The notes beneath the pieces are model-generated. The model was not told where the DNA came from. It worked only from the letters and a program-made list of their open reading frames with translations, and made no database searches. DNA of 64,000 bases from the NCBI RefSeq assembly GCF_013410375.1, contig NZ_JACCFL010000001.1, positions 744,001 through 808,000 on the forward strand, given 5' to 3'. Positions 44,522 to 55,220 of the stretch are shown one piece after another. The DNA is from Leifsonia shinshuensis. Its GTDB lineage: Bacteria; Actinomycetota; Actinomycetes; Actinomycetales; Microbacteriaceae. The stretch's first letter is position 1, and each line of letters starts with the position of its first letter. Both the position numbers and the translations under genes were made by a program.

Positions 44522-45871
44522 GTGCACCCCGACACCGTCCTGCTCGACCGCTACGAGCTCCGCGCCCGGCTCGGACGTGGAGGCATGGGCACGGTGTATC
44601 GCGCCTTCGACCGGCAGCTGGAGCGCTTCGTCGCGGTGAAGGTGTTCGCGGCCGGGGAGGCGCAGGAGGACGCCCGCCGGCGCGCGGAGGCGACCGCGCT
44701 GGCGCGGGTCTCGCATCCGAATCTCGTCACGCTGCTCGACGCGCACCTGTCGACCGAAGGCGACGACGGCCCGAGCTTCCTCGTCCTGGAGCTGGTGGAC
44801 GGCGAGGACCTCCGCTCCCGGCTCGACCGCGGCCCGGTGGCCCCGGAGGAGGCCGCGGCGATCGCCGGCGGCATCGCCGAAGCGCTGGTGGTCGTGCACG
44901 GCGCCGGGATGGTGCACCGCGACCTCAAGCCCGCGAACATCCTGCTGGCCGACCCCGGCGTGCCCGGCGCGATGCCGCACGCGAAGCTGGCGGACTTCGG
45001 CATCGCGCACCTGATCGGCGCCGAGCGGCTGACCACGGCGGGAACGATCATCGGCACCGCGGGCTACCTCAGCCCGGAGCAGGCGAACGTCGCCGAGCCG
45101 GGGCCGCCCGCGGACATCTACGCGCTCGGCCTCGTCGCGCTGGAGTCCCTCACCGGCGTGACCGAGTATCCCGGCACCCCGCTGGAGGCCGTGACGGCGA
45201 GGCTCGCCCGCGACCCGCGCATCCCGCGGTCGCTTTCCGAGGACTGGCGCGGGCTGCTCGGCGCGATGACGGCGCGCGACCCCGCTCTGAGGCCGACCGC
45301 GCTGGAGGTCGCCGTCATGGCCAGGGAGCTGGCTCCCCAGCTCGCCGGCTGGACGCTTCCCGCGGTGGACGTCCCCGGGTGGGTCGCCCCGACGGCCGCC
45401 CTGCCGGTGAGCGAGTTGGGGGCGGGCGCCCTGGGGGCGGGCGCGCTGAGGGCGGGCGCGCTGGGCGACGCTCCGACCGCGGGAACGGACTCCGGGCCCG
45501 CCGCGGGGCGGACCGACGCGAAGCGGCGCCGGGTCCTCGCCGGCGCGGTCGCGGCAGGGGCCGCAGCACTCGTCGGGCTGGCGCTGGCCCTGGGCGGTGT
45601 GCTCGCCCCGGCCTTCACTGAACCGACCCCGTCACCGACGGGCGCAGTCGGCACGCCCCGGCCGACTCCGAGCGTCGTGGTCCCGGCGCAGACGGTCGCA
45701 CCCGCCGTGACGACGACGGTGGCGCCGGCCGCACCGGCCCCGGCCGCACCGGCACCGGCCGCACCGGTCCCGCAGAAGCCGGTCCCTCAGAAGCCGGCCC
45801 CGCAGAAGCCGGCTCCGAATCCGGGGAACGGTCCCGGCCACGGCCACGGCAAGGGCAAAGGCGGCGGCTGA
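44522..45871 (+). CDS. Membrane Ser/Thr protein kinase (PknB-like) without PASTA domains
   Basis: GTG 44522 begins VHPDTVLLDRYEL, directly before the kinase domain. Motifs are LGRGGMGTVYRAF (residues 18-29), Lys40 in VAVKVF, MVHRDLKPANILL, ADFGIAH and GTAGYLSPEQ, so it should be active. A juxtamembrane linker with GALGAGALRAGAL repeats leads to one membrane helix (about 338-365). The extracellular part is only about 85 residues of Pro/Ala/Thr and PQKPVPQKPAPQ repeats, ending GHGHGKGKGGG. It has no PASTA or other sensor domain. The His/Gly end could bind metal, which is speculation. Confidence 0.9.
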   Translation: MHPDTVLLDRYELRARLGRGGMGTVYRAFDRQLERFVAVKVFAAGEAQEDARRRAEATALARVSHPNLVTLLDAHLSTEGDDGPSFLVLELVDGEDLRSRLDRGPVAPEEAAAIAGGIAEALVVVHGAGMVHRDLKPANILLADPGVPGAMPHAKLADFGIAHLIGAERLTTAGTIIGTAGYLSPEQANVAEPGPPADIYALGLVALESLTGVTEYPGTPLEAVTARLARDPRIPRSLSEDWRGLLGAMTARDPALRPTALEVAVMARELAPQLAGWTLPAVDVPGWVAPTAALPVSELGAGALGAGALRAGALGDAPTAGTDSGPAAGRTDAKRRRVLAGAVAAGAAALVGLALALGGVLAPAFTEPTPSPTGAVGTPRPTPSVVVPAQTVAPAVTTTVAPAAPAPAAPAPAAPVPQKPVPQKPAPQKPAPNPGNGPGHGHGKGKGGG

Positions 45872-45886
45872 GCCCGCCGTCGGCGG

Positions 45887-47224
45887 TCAGGAGACGCCGA
45901 CCGCCGCCGCGGAGCGGCGCCCGAGCCCGCGGTAGTCCCAGCCCGCGCGGATCCACGCCTCCGGGTCCAGCGCGTTGCGCGCGTCGATGACGCGGCGCTC
46001 CGCGGTCAGGCCCGCGACCGCCACCGGATCGAGCGTCACGAACTCGGTCCACTCGGTGAGCAGAATCACGAGTTCGGCGCCGGCCAGCGCCTCGGCCGCC
46101 GTGTCGACGGTCCGGAGCCCGGGGTCGCGCAGGCGGGCGTTGGCCGCCGCGTGCGGGTCGGCCGCCACCACGACGGCCCCGGCCGCGCGGAGAGCGCTCG
46201 CGATCTCCAGCGCGGGCGAGTCCCTGACGTCGTCCGAGTCGGGCTTGAAGGCGAGGCCCAGCACCGCGATGCGGTGTCCGGCGGGCTCGTCGCCGAGCAG
46301 CTCCGCGGCCAGCCGCACGACGCGGTCGCGGCGGCGCAGGTTGATCGTGTCGACCTCGTCCAGGAACCGAACGGAGTCGCCGCGGCCCAGTTCCCGGGCG
46401 CGGGCGCTGAACGCGCGGATGTCCTTGGGCAGGCAGCCGCCGCCGAACCCGACACCGGCGTTGAGGAAGCGTCGGCCGATCCGGGCGTCGTGGCCGATCG
46501 CGTCCGCCAGCTGCGTCACATCGGCGCCGGTGACCTCCGCGATCTCCGCCATCGCGTTGATGAACGAGATCTTCGTGGCCAGGAACGCGTTCGCCGCGAC
46601 CTTCACCAGCTCCGCCGTCGCCCAGTCGGTCACGATCAGCGGCGTGCCTTCGTGCAGCGGCCGGGCGTACACGCGCTCGAGCGCCGCGGCCGCCGGAGAG
46701 TCCGCCGAGCCGTCCGCGACGCCGAAGACGAGGCGGTCCGGAGTCAGCGAGTCGGCGACCGCATGGCCTTCGCGGAGGAACTCCGGGTTCCACGCCAGGG
46801 TCAGGTCCGGGCCGTCCGCGGGGATCGAGGCGGCGAGACGTTCCACCGTGCCGACCGGGACCGTCGACTTGCCGACCACGATGTCCCCGTCGGCGCCGTG
46901 CGCCAGCACCTGGGCGAACGCGGCGTCCACGAACGAGAGGTCAGCGCCGTCGCCGTCGCCCCGCTGCGGGGTGCCCACGGCGATGAAGTGCAGCTCGGCG
47001 GAGGCCAGCGCGGCGGGGTCGGTGGTGAAGCGCAGCCGGCCGCTGCCCAGGCCGGAGTGCAGCAGGTCCTGGAGGCCGGGCTCGAAGAAGGGCGCTTCGC
47101 CCCGGGAGAGCCGCTCGATCTTCCCCGCGTCGACATCGATCCCGACGACGTCGTGCCCGAGGTCGGCCATCGCGGCCGCGTGGACCGCTCCGAGGTACCC
47201 GCAGCCCACTACCGAAAGTCTCAC
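45887..47224 (-). CDS. ugd: UDP-glucose 6-dehydrogenase
   Basis: The 445-residue protein has the N-terminal NAD motif (VVGCGYLGAVHAAAMADLGHDVVGID, residues 5-30 in outline), the central GFGGGCLPKDIRAF segment with the catalytic Cys, and the C-terminal VLGLAFKPDSDDVRDSPALEIA. It oxidises UDP-glucose to UDP-glucuronate for capsule or cell-wall polysaccharide. GDP-mannose dehydrogenase is a less likely alternative. It is a single gene; the downstream kinase gene converges on it with 15 bp between stops. Confidence 0.9.
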   Translation of the reverse strand: MRLSVVGCGYLGAVHAAAMADLGHDVVGIDVDAGKIERLSRGEAPFFEPGLQDLLHSGLGSGRLRFTTDPAALASAELHFIAVGTPQRGDGDGADLSFVDAAFAQVLAHGADGDIVVGKSTVPVGTVERLAASIPADGPDLTLAWNPEFLREGHAVADSLTPDRLVFGVADGSADSPAAAALERVYARPLHEGTPLIVTDWATAELVKVAANAFLATKISFINAMAEIAEVTGADVTQLADAIGHDARIGRRFLNAGVGFGGGCLPKDIRAFSARARELGRGDSVRFLDEVDTINLRRRDRVVRLAAELLGDEPAGHRIAVLGLAFKPDSDDVRDSPALEIASALRAAGAVVVAADPHAAANARLRDPGLRTVDTAAEALAGAELVILLTEWTEFVTLDPVAVAGLTAERRVIDARNALDPEAWIRAGWDYRGLGRRSAAAVGVS

Positions 47225-47311
47225 GCTCTCACTCCTCGCGCCCCGGTGCGGGCGCCGCTCATGTCAGGGGACGACGCCCGCACCTCTCGCCGCCGGAGGG
47301 GATAGGCAGCG

Positions 47312-47354
47312 GACACATCGCAGCGAATCCCGAAAAGTGACGCTGCGATGTGTC
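47312..47354. repeat. Palindrome upstream of ugd
   Basis: GACACATCGCAGCG (47312-47325) and its exact complement (47341-47354) flank a 15-nt loop; ATTTTG follows on the plus strand. It is about 90 bp before the ugd ATG and could be an operator or a terminator for a plus-strand transcript. Confidence 0.7.
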
Positions 47355-47500
47355 ACATTTTGTGCTTCATGGCGTCGAGACCGCAAGTCTCTGGGGCGGA
47401 TTTCACCCGCCCCGCCCTCCCGGATCACCCCGGGCGACGGGGTGACGGCGCCCGTCGCGAACCCTGAGGCATCTCTCAGGTGAGCATCGTGGACGTGGCG

Positions 47501-47506
47501 TATGAT
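47501..47506 (+). promoter_or_regulatory. Candidate -10 element (TATGAT)
   Basis: TATGAT is the best -10 match in the region and lies 7 nt before ATG 47514. It may drive a 290-nt leader of the MalT-like gene or a short leaderless ORF. No clear -35 is present. Confidence 0.4.
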
Positions 47507-47804
47507 CTCTGCAATGTTACCTGCAAGCGTTCGGGTGATTGGCCGTGTGAAGACGCGGAGAGGCGCCCGCGACTCTCCGAGAAAGTCTTCCACTGAGTGG
47601 ATATTCGAGACCGGGCGCCTGCGATCATCGCAGCGCTCCCGGGTGCAGACAACCGCGCGTGGGTGCAGGCGATCCGGTTGACGGGGGCAGGACTACGAGG
47701 GGGAACGGAATGGGTGATGCACGGGTGATGTCACGACGAGGGCGCGTCATACTCCGGCGCGTGAACGGGTCACACGCAGTGACAACGAGCGTAAGGAGCC
47801 CGGC

Positions 47805-50456
47805 ATGACGACGATAGAACTGCGTGACGCGCCGACCACGGCGTTCGACGACGGGGGAGCCCAGCGGGGCCTGCCCCGGCTCTCCCGGTACACGATCGAG
47901 CGGACCGCGCTGAGCGAGCGCCTCGATCGCGGCCTGCGGGAGCAGGCGACCGTCGTGCGCGCCCCGGCCGGCTACGGCAAGACCTCCCTCGTCCGCAAGT
48001 GGCTCGAACGCCCGGGCGGATCCCGCTGGGCGGCCGCGGCCTGGATCGACCTCGACGTCGTCACCGGCGAGACCAGAGGGTTCTGGGACGCGTGCCGCAC
48101 CGTGCTCGACCCGCAGGAGGCGTCGGCGGGCTGGGACACCGACCCCGAGGCGGCCGCGCAGGACGCCATCGGCCGGCGGGGCGGGACCGTCGTCCTGGTG
48201 CTCGACGGCTACAGCCGGCGCTGGGACGGTCTGATGACCTCCCGGCTCGTGCACCTGCTGCGGCGCACGCCGAACCTGCACCTCGTCGTCCTCACCCGGG
48301 CGCTCACCGCGTTCGAGGCGCCGGCGCTCGCCGCGATCCTCGACCTCGTGGTCGTGCAGAACGACGACCTCGCCTTCGACCGCGACGAGCTCGACGAGGT
48401 CGCGCGCGCCATCGGGCTCGACGTCGAGCACCGCATCCTCGACCACGTGTGGCGCCAGAGCCGCGGCTGGCCGCTGGCGGCCCGCGCGATGGTCCGTCTG
48501 TTCGACGACCCGCGGTCCGCGCTCGCGGAGCCGGTCGCGGCGCGGGCGCTCGACGAGATCATGGACACCGTCGTGACCGAGCTGCTGGCCCAGGCCCCCG
48601 ACGGGGACGAGGGCCGCCTCGGGCTGCAGCGCGCGTCGGTCGCGCCTTACCTCGACCCGCACATCGTGGAGCGGATCGGGGCGGACGCGGCCGCCGACGG
48701 CGTCCTCGCGGTCGCGGAGTCGGCCGGTCTCGGCGTCTGGACCTACGCCCGCGGCCAGGGCAGGCTGGTCTACGAGCTCCTCGACGCGGTCCGCACGGTC
48801 CTGAGGGCCGAGCTCGACGCGGCGTCGCCGGGCGAGGGAGACCGGCTCGCGGCCGAGCTCCTCGACGTCCTGGAGGCGAACGGCGACTCCATCGCCGCAC
48901 TCCGCCAGGCCCTGCGGACCAACGACCTCGCCGCGGCCGAGACGATCGTCGCCCGCAACTGGACGTCGGCGTTCAGCGACGACGCCGCGGAGTACCTCCA
49001 GGAGCTCGGCGCCATCGAGCTCGGCGCGCTGCGCTCGTCGGTCATCCTGCTCACGGTGACCGGTCTCCTGCGCGAGAACGCCGGAGCCGAGCCCGCGGCG
49101 GCGCTCGAGCTCTACCACGCCGCCGCCGAGCCGCAGGCGCTCCGCGGCAGGCGGCTCGACCCGGTCCGGCAGTACTGGACGGATCTGGCCAGCATGGTCG
49201 CGCTGCGCAAGGTGGGGCGGCTCGCGCACGCCGACGACTTCCTGAGCGCCCTGTCGACGCCGGATCCCTCGGTGCCGGTCCCGCCGCTGGCGTGGCTGGA
49301 GATGGGGTTGACGCAGCTGCGGCTCGGCCGGGAGCAGGAGTCGATCACCTCCTTCGAGCGCTGCGCGATCGGCGTCTCCGACGACCCCGACCTGTACCTC
49401 TTCGCCTCCGGCGCCGCGGCGCTGGCCTACGCGCTGCACGGCGAGCTGGACCGCGCCAAGACGGTGGCCGACCGGCTGCGCTCGTTCGTGAGCGATGACA
49501 GGAAGAGGCTCCCGCGCGCGCTCGCGCCCCTCGCGATCGCGCGGCGCCTGATCGAGACCGAACGCGCGCCGTTCGCGGCGTCGGAGGCCGAAGGCGAGGC
49601 CCGCGCCGGCCGGGAGCCCCGGGACGAGACGCACATCGGGGAGCTGCACAGCTACAGGGCCTACGCGTCCGCGCTGCGCGCCCTCGCCACGGGCGAGCTG
49701 GAGGAGGCGCAGCGGATCATCGACGCGGAGCTGCTCAGCAAGGGGTCGCACACGCCGAGCAACAGCGAGAGCGCGCGCTTCGTCGCGCTCAGCGCCGACC
49801 TGCTTATGTCCCAGGGCAACCTCGTCGCCGCCCAGAAGCTCATCAAGGTGTTCCCGGACGGGACGAACGCGCTGCGCCCGGTCTCGGCGCGCCTGCTGCT
49901 GATGTTCCGCGAGTACCGGAGCGCTCAGCTGCTGGCGGAGGCGGTCCTGGCGGAGGGCGCCGGGCCGCGGACGCGGGTGGAGATGCTCCTCGTCCAGGCG
50001 GAGGCGCTGCAGCGGCTGAAGAGCGCCAGGGCGACGGCGATCCGGCTGAACGCGCGGCAGCTCGCGGAGGCGAACGCCCTGCTCACGCCCTTCGTCCTCA
50101 CGATCGAGGGCCAGGTCGCCCCGCTGCTGCCGGCCTCCGCCGCGGAGGCGGACGGCGTCGAGGCTCAGCGCCGGCGGATCAAGCCGCTCTTCTCGGAGGC
50201 GGCGATGGCGGCACAGCTCACGCAGCGGGAGCGGATCGTGCTCGACCGGCTCCAGTCGACCGCGAGCCTCGAGTACATCGCCCGCTCGCTGGTCGTCTCC
50301 ATCAACACGGTGAAGACGCAGACCAGGAGCATCTACCGCAAGCTGGGGGCCAACTCCCGCGAGGAGGCGGTGCGGATCGCGTACGACCTCGGGCTGCTGC
50401 GGCCGCGGCTGCCGATCGGGAAGAACCGCTACGAGGGCGACGACCGGATCGCCTGA
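47805..50456 (+). CDS. Large LuxR-family regulator with STAND ATPase domain (MalT-like)
   Basis: ATG 47805 has AAGGAG about 8 nt upstream. The 883-residue protein has an N-terminal NTPase with Walker A APAGYGKTSLVRKWL (about residues 52-66) and Walker B-like VVLVLDGYS, a long helical TPR-like middle (about 330-790), and a C-terminal LuxR HTH (about 810-870: LTQRERIVLDRLQSTASLEYIARSL, then SINTVKTQTRSIYRKLGANSREEAV in outline). This is the MalT/LAL architecture, in which a bound ligand and ATP drive oligomerisation and promoter activation. Target genes and ligand are unknown; ugd is the nearest divergent gene. Confidence 0.85.
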   Translation: MTTIELRDAPTTAFDDGGAQRGLPRLSRYTIERTALSERLDRGLREQATVVRAPAGYGKTSLVRKWLERPGGSRWAAAAWIDLDVVTGETRGFWDACRTVLDPQEASAGWDTDPEAAAQDAIGRRGGTVVLVLDGYSRRWDGLMTSRLVHLLRRTPNLHLVVLTRALTAFEAPALAAILDLVVVQNDDLAFDRDELDEVARAIGLDVEHRILDHVWRQSRGWPLAARAMVRLFDDPRSALAEPVAARALDEIMDTVVTELLAQAPDGDEGRLGLQRASVAPYLDPHIVERIGADAAADGVLAVAESAGLGVWTYARGQGRLVYELLDAVRTVLRAELDAASPGEGDRLAAELLDVLEANGDSIAALRQALRTNDLAAAETIVARNWTSAFSDDAAEYLQELGAIELGALRSSVILLTVTGLLRENAGAEPAAALELYHAAAEPQALRGRRLDPVRQYWTDLASMVALRKVGRLAHADDFLSALSTPDPSVPVPPLAWLEMGLTQLRLGREQESITSFERCAIGVSDDPDLYLFASGAAALAYALHGELDRAKTVADRLRSFVSDDRKRLPRALAPLAIARRLIETERAPFAASEAEGEARAGREPRDETHIGELHSYRAYASALRALATGELEEAQRIIDAELLSKGSHTPSNSESARFVALSADLLMSQGNLVAAQKLIKVFPDGTNALRPVSARLLLMFREYRSAQLLAEAVLAEGAGPRTRVEMLLVQAEALQRLKSARATAIRLNARQLAEANALLTPFVLTIEGQVAPLLPASAAEADGVEAQRRRIKPLFSEAAMAAQLTQRERIVLDRLQSTASLEYIARSLVVSINTVKTQTRSIYRKLGANSREEAVRIAYDLGLLRPRLPIGKNRYEGDDRIA

Positions 50457-50471
50457 TCCGGCCGCCCCGGC

Positions 50472-50978
50472 TCAGCGGGGCGGTCGCGCGGGGGCTGCGC
50501 TGACGATCTGGATCAGCGCGGCCCGCAGCGCCGCCGGGTCGTCGACCGTGGGGAAGACCTCGTCCTCCAGGCCGCGCACCGCCTCGAACGCGGCGTGACC
50601 GCGTTCGGTGATCGACACGATGTGGCGCCGGCGGTCGGCGGGGTCGGGCGTCCGGATGACGAGCCCTTCGCGCTCCAGCCGGTCGACCGTGCGCGACATG
50701 GTCTGCGCCTCCACCTGCGCCGCCCGGGCGAGGTCGCTCTGCGAGTCGAAGCCGAGCTCGAGGAAGTGCAGCACGATGAGGCCGGCGTGGGTGAGGCCGC
50801 GGGCCTCCAGCGCCTCGTACCAGGCCCGCTCGACGGCGCGGGAGGCGGCGCCGAGCAGGCGGCCGAGCGGCCAGTGCTCCGGCTCGTGCGCGCTCTCCGG
50901 TCCGGGCTCCGGCTCGCGCTCCGCGGCGCCGAGGCGGCCGGGCGCTCCGGCGGGGCCCTGCGTCACCTCGTGCGCCAT
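50472..50978 (-). CDS. MarR-family transcriptional regulator
   Basis: The 168-residue protein has a Pro/Glu-rich N-terminus of about 35 residues before a MarR winged helix (QSDLARAAQVEAQTMSRTVDRLEREGLV, RTPDPADRRRHIVSITERG). It lies 10 bp downstream of argG on the same strand and is almost certainly cotranscribed with it. A dedicated arginine role would be unusual for MarR; its target is unknown. It converges on the MalT-like gene. Confidence 0.85.
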   Translation of the reverse strand: MAHEVTQGPAGAPGRLGAAEREPEPGPESAHEPEHWPLGRLLGAASRAVERAWYEALEARGLTHAGLIVLHFLELGFDSQSDLARAAQVEAQTMSRTVDRLEREGLVIRTPDPADRRRHIVSITERGHAAFEAVRGLEDEVFPTVDDPAALRAALIQIVSAAPARPPR

Positions 50979-50988
50979 CGGCTGCGCC

Positions 50989-52527
<1,539 letters not shown>

Positions 52528-52660
52528 CTAATGTGGATCTCGCCGCCTCGTTTCGCGAGCCGGCACCTGGAGGGGACCAGGGGAAACAAGGGGGACAGCA
52601 GCGTCACGGCGGCCCCGCCGCGCGAAACCGCCGTGGCGCTGCTCATCGCGTCGCCCGGCC

Positions 52661-53209
52661 CTAACCCCTCCCGTCCGCCAGGGGCGCCGGGCAGTCGCCG
52701 CCCGGTCGGGTCAGCAGCTCGAAGTGCCAGCGTTCGTTCGCGTAGGTCTGGCACAGGCCCCACTCGGAGCCGAACCGGCTGAGGAAGTCCATCGCGTCCG
52801 CCGTCCCGATGTCGACCGCCGCGCCCGCGACGTGGGCCGAGTCGGCGCCGCGCTTCACCCAGCGGGACGCCTCCTCCTCGCTCCCGTACGTTCGCACGGC
52901 CTGCGCGAACAGGTACTCCTGGTAGCGCTCGGAGCGCCAGCCGTCCACGATCGTCACCTCCGCGCCGTGTTCGGCCGCCGCCGCGGCCGCCGACCGGAGC
53001 GCGTCCAGCAGCGCGGGCTCCAGCCGCCGCACCGCCGGGAGGTCGCTGTCGAGCGTGAGCGACGAGCCGTCCGGGATGTAGCCGTCGTCGTCGGTGAGCT
53101 GCGCGGCGTCCGACACCGGCGGCGCGACCGCGGCGGCGCTGCACCCGGTGAGGGCGACGAGGGCGGAGAGGGCCAGGGCGAGATGCAGGAGCGGCCGGTG
53201 GGAGGGCAT
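52661..53209 (-). CDS. D-alanyl-D-alanine carboxypeptidase lipoprotein (VanY family)
   Basis: The 182-residue protein has a signal peptide with lipobox LTGC at about residues 20-23, so it is lipid-anchored outside the cell. The peptidase domain shows the zinc motif SAHVAGAAVDIG and the downstream WHFEL His, as in VanY/DdpX enzymes that trim the terminal D-Ala of peptidoglycan stems. No vancomycin resistance genes are near, so a wall-maturation role is likely. Confidence 0.85.
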   Translation of the reverse strand: MPSHRPLLHLALALSALVALTGCSAAAVAPPVSDAAQLTDDDGYIPDGSSLTLDSDLPAVRRLEPALLDALRSAAAAAAEHGAEVTIVDGWRSERYQEYLFAQAVRTYGSEEEASRWVKRGADSAHVAGAAVDIGTADAMDFLSRFGSEWGLCQTYANERWHFELLTRPGGDCPAPLADGRG

Positions 53210-53400
53210 TGCCCCACGCTCTCAAGCGGTGCCCGGGCCGGGCGTCCTCCGCGGGAGGTATCCGGGTCCGCCGCGGGGCGGACCCGGCGGGGCGGGTGGG
53301 CGTGCCCGGACGCCGAGGCGGCATCCGCCGGATGCGCGGCGCCTAGCCGAGTCCGGGGGTGCGCGACGGCTCGGTCCCTCGCCAGCCCGTCGAACCGGCC

Positions 53401-53445
53401 CGCGCGGGTGCCGCACCCGGACTCCCCGGAGGCGGCACCCGCGCG
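53401..53445. terminator. Terminator-like hairpin after the amidase gene
   Basis: CGCGCGGGTGCCGC and its exact complement form 14-bp arms around a 17-nt loop. It begins 11 bp past the amidase stop (minus strand). There is no T-run. Confidence 0.6.
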
Positions 53446-53455
53446 CCGCGGACCC

Positions 53456-55159
53456 CTAACCCAGCCGCGGCGTGCGCGGCGGCTCTGTCCTCCGCCGGCC
53501 GGTCGCCTCGAACGCCGCGGCCAGCGTCAGCAGCGCCGCGTCGTCGTAGGCGCGGCCCGCGAAGGTCAGGCCGACGGGCATGCCGGTGTCGGTCATGGTC
53601 CCCATCGGGACCGTCACGGTCGGGATGCCGAGGTGGCGGGGCACCAGGTTGCCGTTCGCCACCCAGACGCCGTTGCGCCAGCCGAGGTCTGCGGAGGCCG
53701 GGTTCACGTCCATGTCGGCCGGGGCCACGTCCGCGACCGCGGGGAAGACGACGGCATCGACGCCGAGGCCGGCCATCCACTCCTCGAGGTCCACGCGGCG
53801 GGTCTCCTCGAGGCCGCGCAGGCCGTTGGCCAGCTCCGGGATGCCCTCGAGCGTCGTTCCCGGGTGCTCGCGCACCCAGGCCGGGTACTCGGCGATGTCG
53901 TCGTCGAAGCCGGTGTACCGGTCCGGCAGCGCGCCTTCCGGCTGGGGGAAGATCCGCGCGCCGTCGACGTCGGCGAGCGTGTTCAGCGCCGGGTCGCCGT
54001 TGGCGGCGAGGAAGTCGTCCCAGCTCCACGCGGAGAGGTCGATGATCTCCCGGCGCAGGTACGCGGGCGAGACCAGGCCGCGGGTGGCGATGGTCGGGGC
54101 GCCCGGGCGGTCGCCCTCGTAGTTCGACACGACGGGGAAGTCGGTCTCGACCACCTCGGCGCCGGCGGCCTCCAGGTCGCGGCGGGCGGCCTCCCACAGC
54201 GCGATCACCGAGTCGCGGGTGCGGATGCGCTGCCCGGTCGGGCCGCCGATGCCGACGTGCTCGCCGGTGCCGGCCTCCTCGTCCTTGTTGATGTACATGC
54301 GCGGGACGGCGATGCGGCGGCCGGCGAGGCTCGCGCCCTCGGCCAGCGCCGGGTATGACGCGGGCCGCAGTTCCGAAGCGGGCGGGATCGGCACCCACGG
54401 CTGCGCGCGCCAGAAGTCGCCGCGGGTCTCGGTGTCGTCGGCGACGATGACGTCCAGGACCTCCAGGAGGTCGGCCATCGTGCGGGTGTGCGGGACCACG
54501 ACGTCCATCGTCGGCACCAGCGGCCAGTTGCCGCGCACGGAGATGACGCCGCGCGACGGGGTGTAGGCGCAGAGCGCGTTGTTGGAGGCCGGGGCCCGGC
54601 CGGACGACCAGGTCTCCTCCCCGAGACCGAACGCGGCGAAGCTCGCGGCCGTCGCGGTGCCGGAGCCGTTGGACGACCCGGAGCCGAACGCGGCCGTGAG
54701 GTAGTCGCCGTTGTAGGGGCTCTCGGCGCGGCCGTAGACGCCGCGCTGCATGCCGCCGTTCGCCATCGGCGGCATGTTGGTGAGGCCGAGCAGGATCGCC
54801 CCGCCGGCGCGCAGCCGCTCGATGGTGAAGGCGTCGCGCTGGGCGACGAGGTGCTCGAACGCCGGGGAGCCGGCCGCCGCGGTGAGCCCGCGGGCCAGGT
54901 AACTGTCCTTGGCCGTGTACGGGATGCCGTCCAGCGGGCCGTGCGTCTCGCCGCGGGCGCGGCGCTCGTCGGCGGCGCGGGCCTCGGCGCGGGCGTCGGG
55001 GTTGCGCACGATCACGGCGTTGAGCCGCGGGCCGGCGGCGTCGTACGCGTCGATGCGGGCGAGGTAGGCGTCGACCAGTTCGGCGCTGGTGGTCTCGCCG
55101 GACTCCAGGGCCCGGCGGAGGTCGGCGATGCCGGCCTCCACGACGTCGAAGGCGGTCAT
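53456..55159 (-). CDS. Amidase (amidase signature family)
   Basis: The 567-residue protein has the amidase signature with Ser-rich GSGSSNGSGTATAASFAAFGLG (about residues 158-179, catalytic cis-Ser and Ser) and the Lys in GIPYTAKDSYLARGL (about 79-93). It hydrolyses a carboxamide. It lies 61 bp downstream of the agmatine deiminase gene on the same strand, so it may act on a product of that pathway such as N-carbamoylputrescine, which is normally handled by a nitrilase-fold enzyme. That link is inferred from order alone. Confidence 0.85.
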   Translation of the reverse strand: MTAFDVVEAGIADLRRALESGETTSAELVDAYLARIDAYDAAGPRLNAVIVRNPDARAEARAADERRARGETHGPLDGIPYTAKDSYLARGLTAAAGSPAFEHLVAQRDAFTIERLRAGGAILLGLTNMPPMANGGMQRGVYGRAESPYNGDYLTAAFGSGSSNGSGTATAASFAAFGLGEETWSSGRAPASNNALCAYTPSRGVISVRGNWPLVPTMDVVVPHTRTMADLLEVLDVIVADDTETRGDFWRAQPWVPIPPASELRPASYPALAEGASLAGRRIAVPRMYINKDEEAGTGEHVGIGGPTGQRIRTRDSVIALWEAARRDLEAAGAEVVETDFPVVSNYEGDRPGAPTIATRGLVSPAYLRREIIDLSAWSWDDFLAANGDPALNTLADVDGARIFPQPEGALPDRYTGFDDDIAEYPAWVREHPGTTLEGIPELANGLRGLEETRRVDLEEWMAGLGVDAVVFPAVADVAPADMDVNPASADLGWRNGVWVANGNLVPRHLGIPTVTVPMGTMTDTGMPVGLTFAGRAYDDAALLTLAAAFEATGRRRTEPPRTPRLG

Positions 55160-55220
55160 GCGCGGGCTCCTTCGGTGCTGCGGTCGGCTCCGGAACTCCG
55201 GAGGGTGCGGGCGCGGCCCG

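Larger units (their letters stand above)
47225..47804. other. 580-bp noncoding region with palindromes and a promoter
   Basis: This holds a perfect 14-bp-arm palindrome (47312-47354), a strong -10-like TATGAT at 47501, and a structured stretch around 47612-47643 with the CTGCGATCATCGCAG palindrome. A 55-codon frame starts 7 nt after TATGAT, but codon use is poor. GGGTGCAG and TGATG words recur near 47640-47730. Confidence 0.5.

Noticed and set aside
47264..47593. 109-codon minus-strand frame between ugd and the MalT-like gene
   Set aside because: It runs through the palindrome and has no ribosome binding site or family similarity.
52661..53209. Vancomycin resistance gene cluster
   Set aside because: Only a VanY-type carboxypeptidase is present; no VanH, VanA, VanX or VanRS genes are adjacent.
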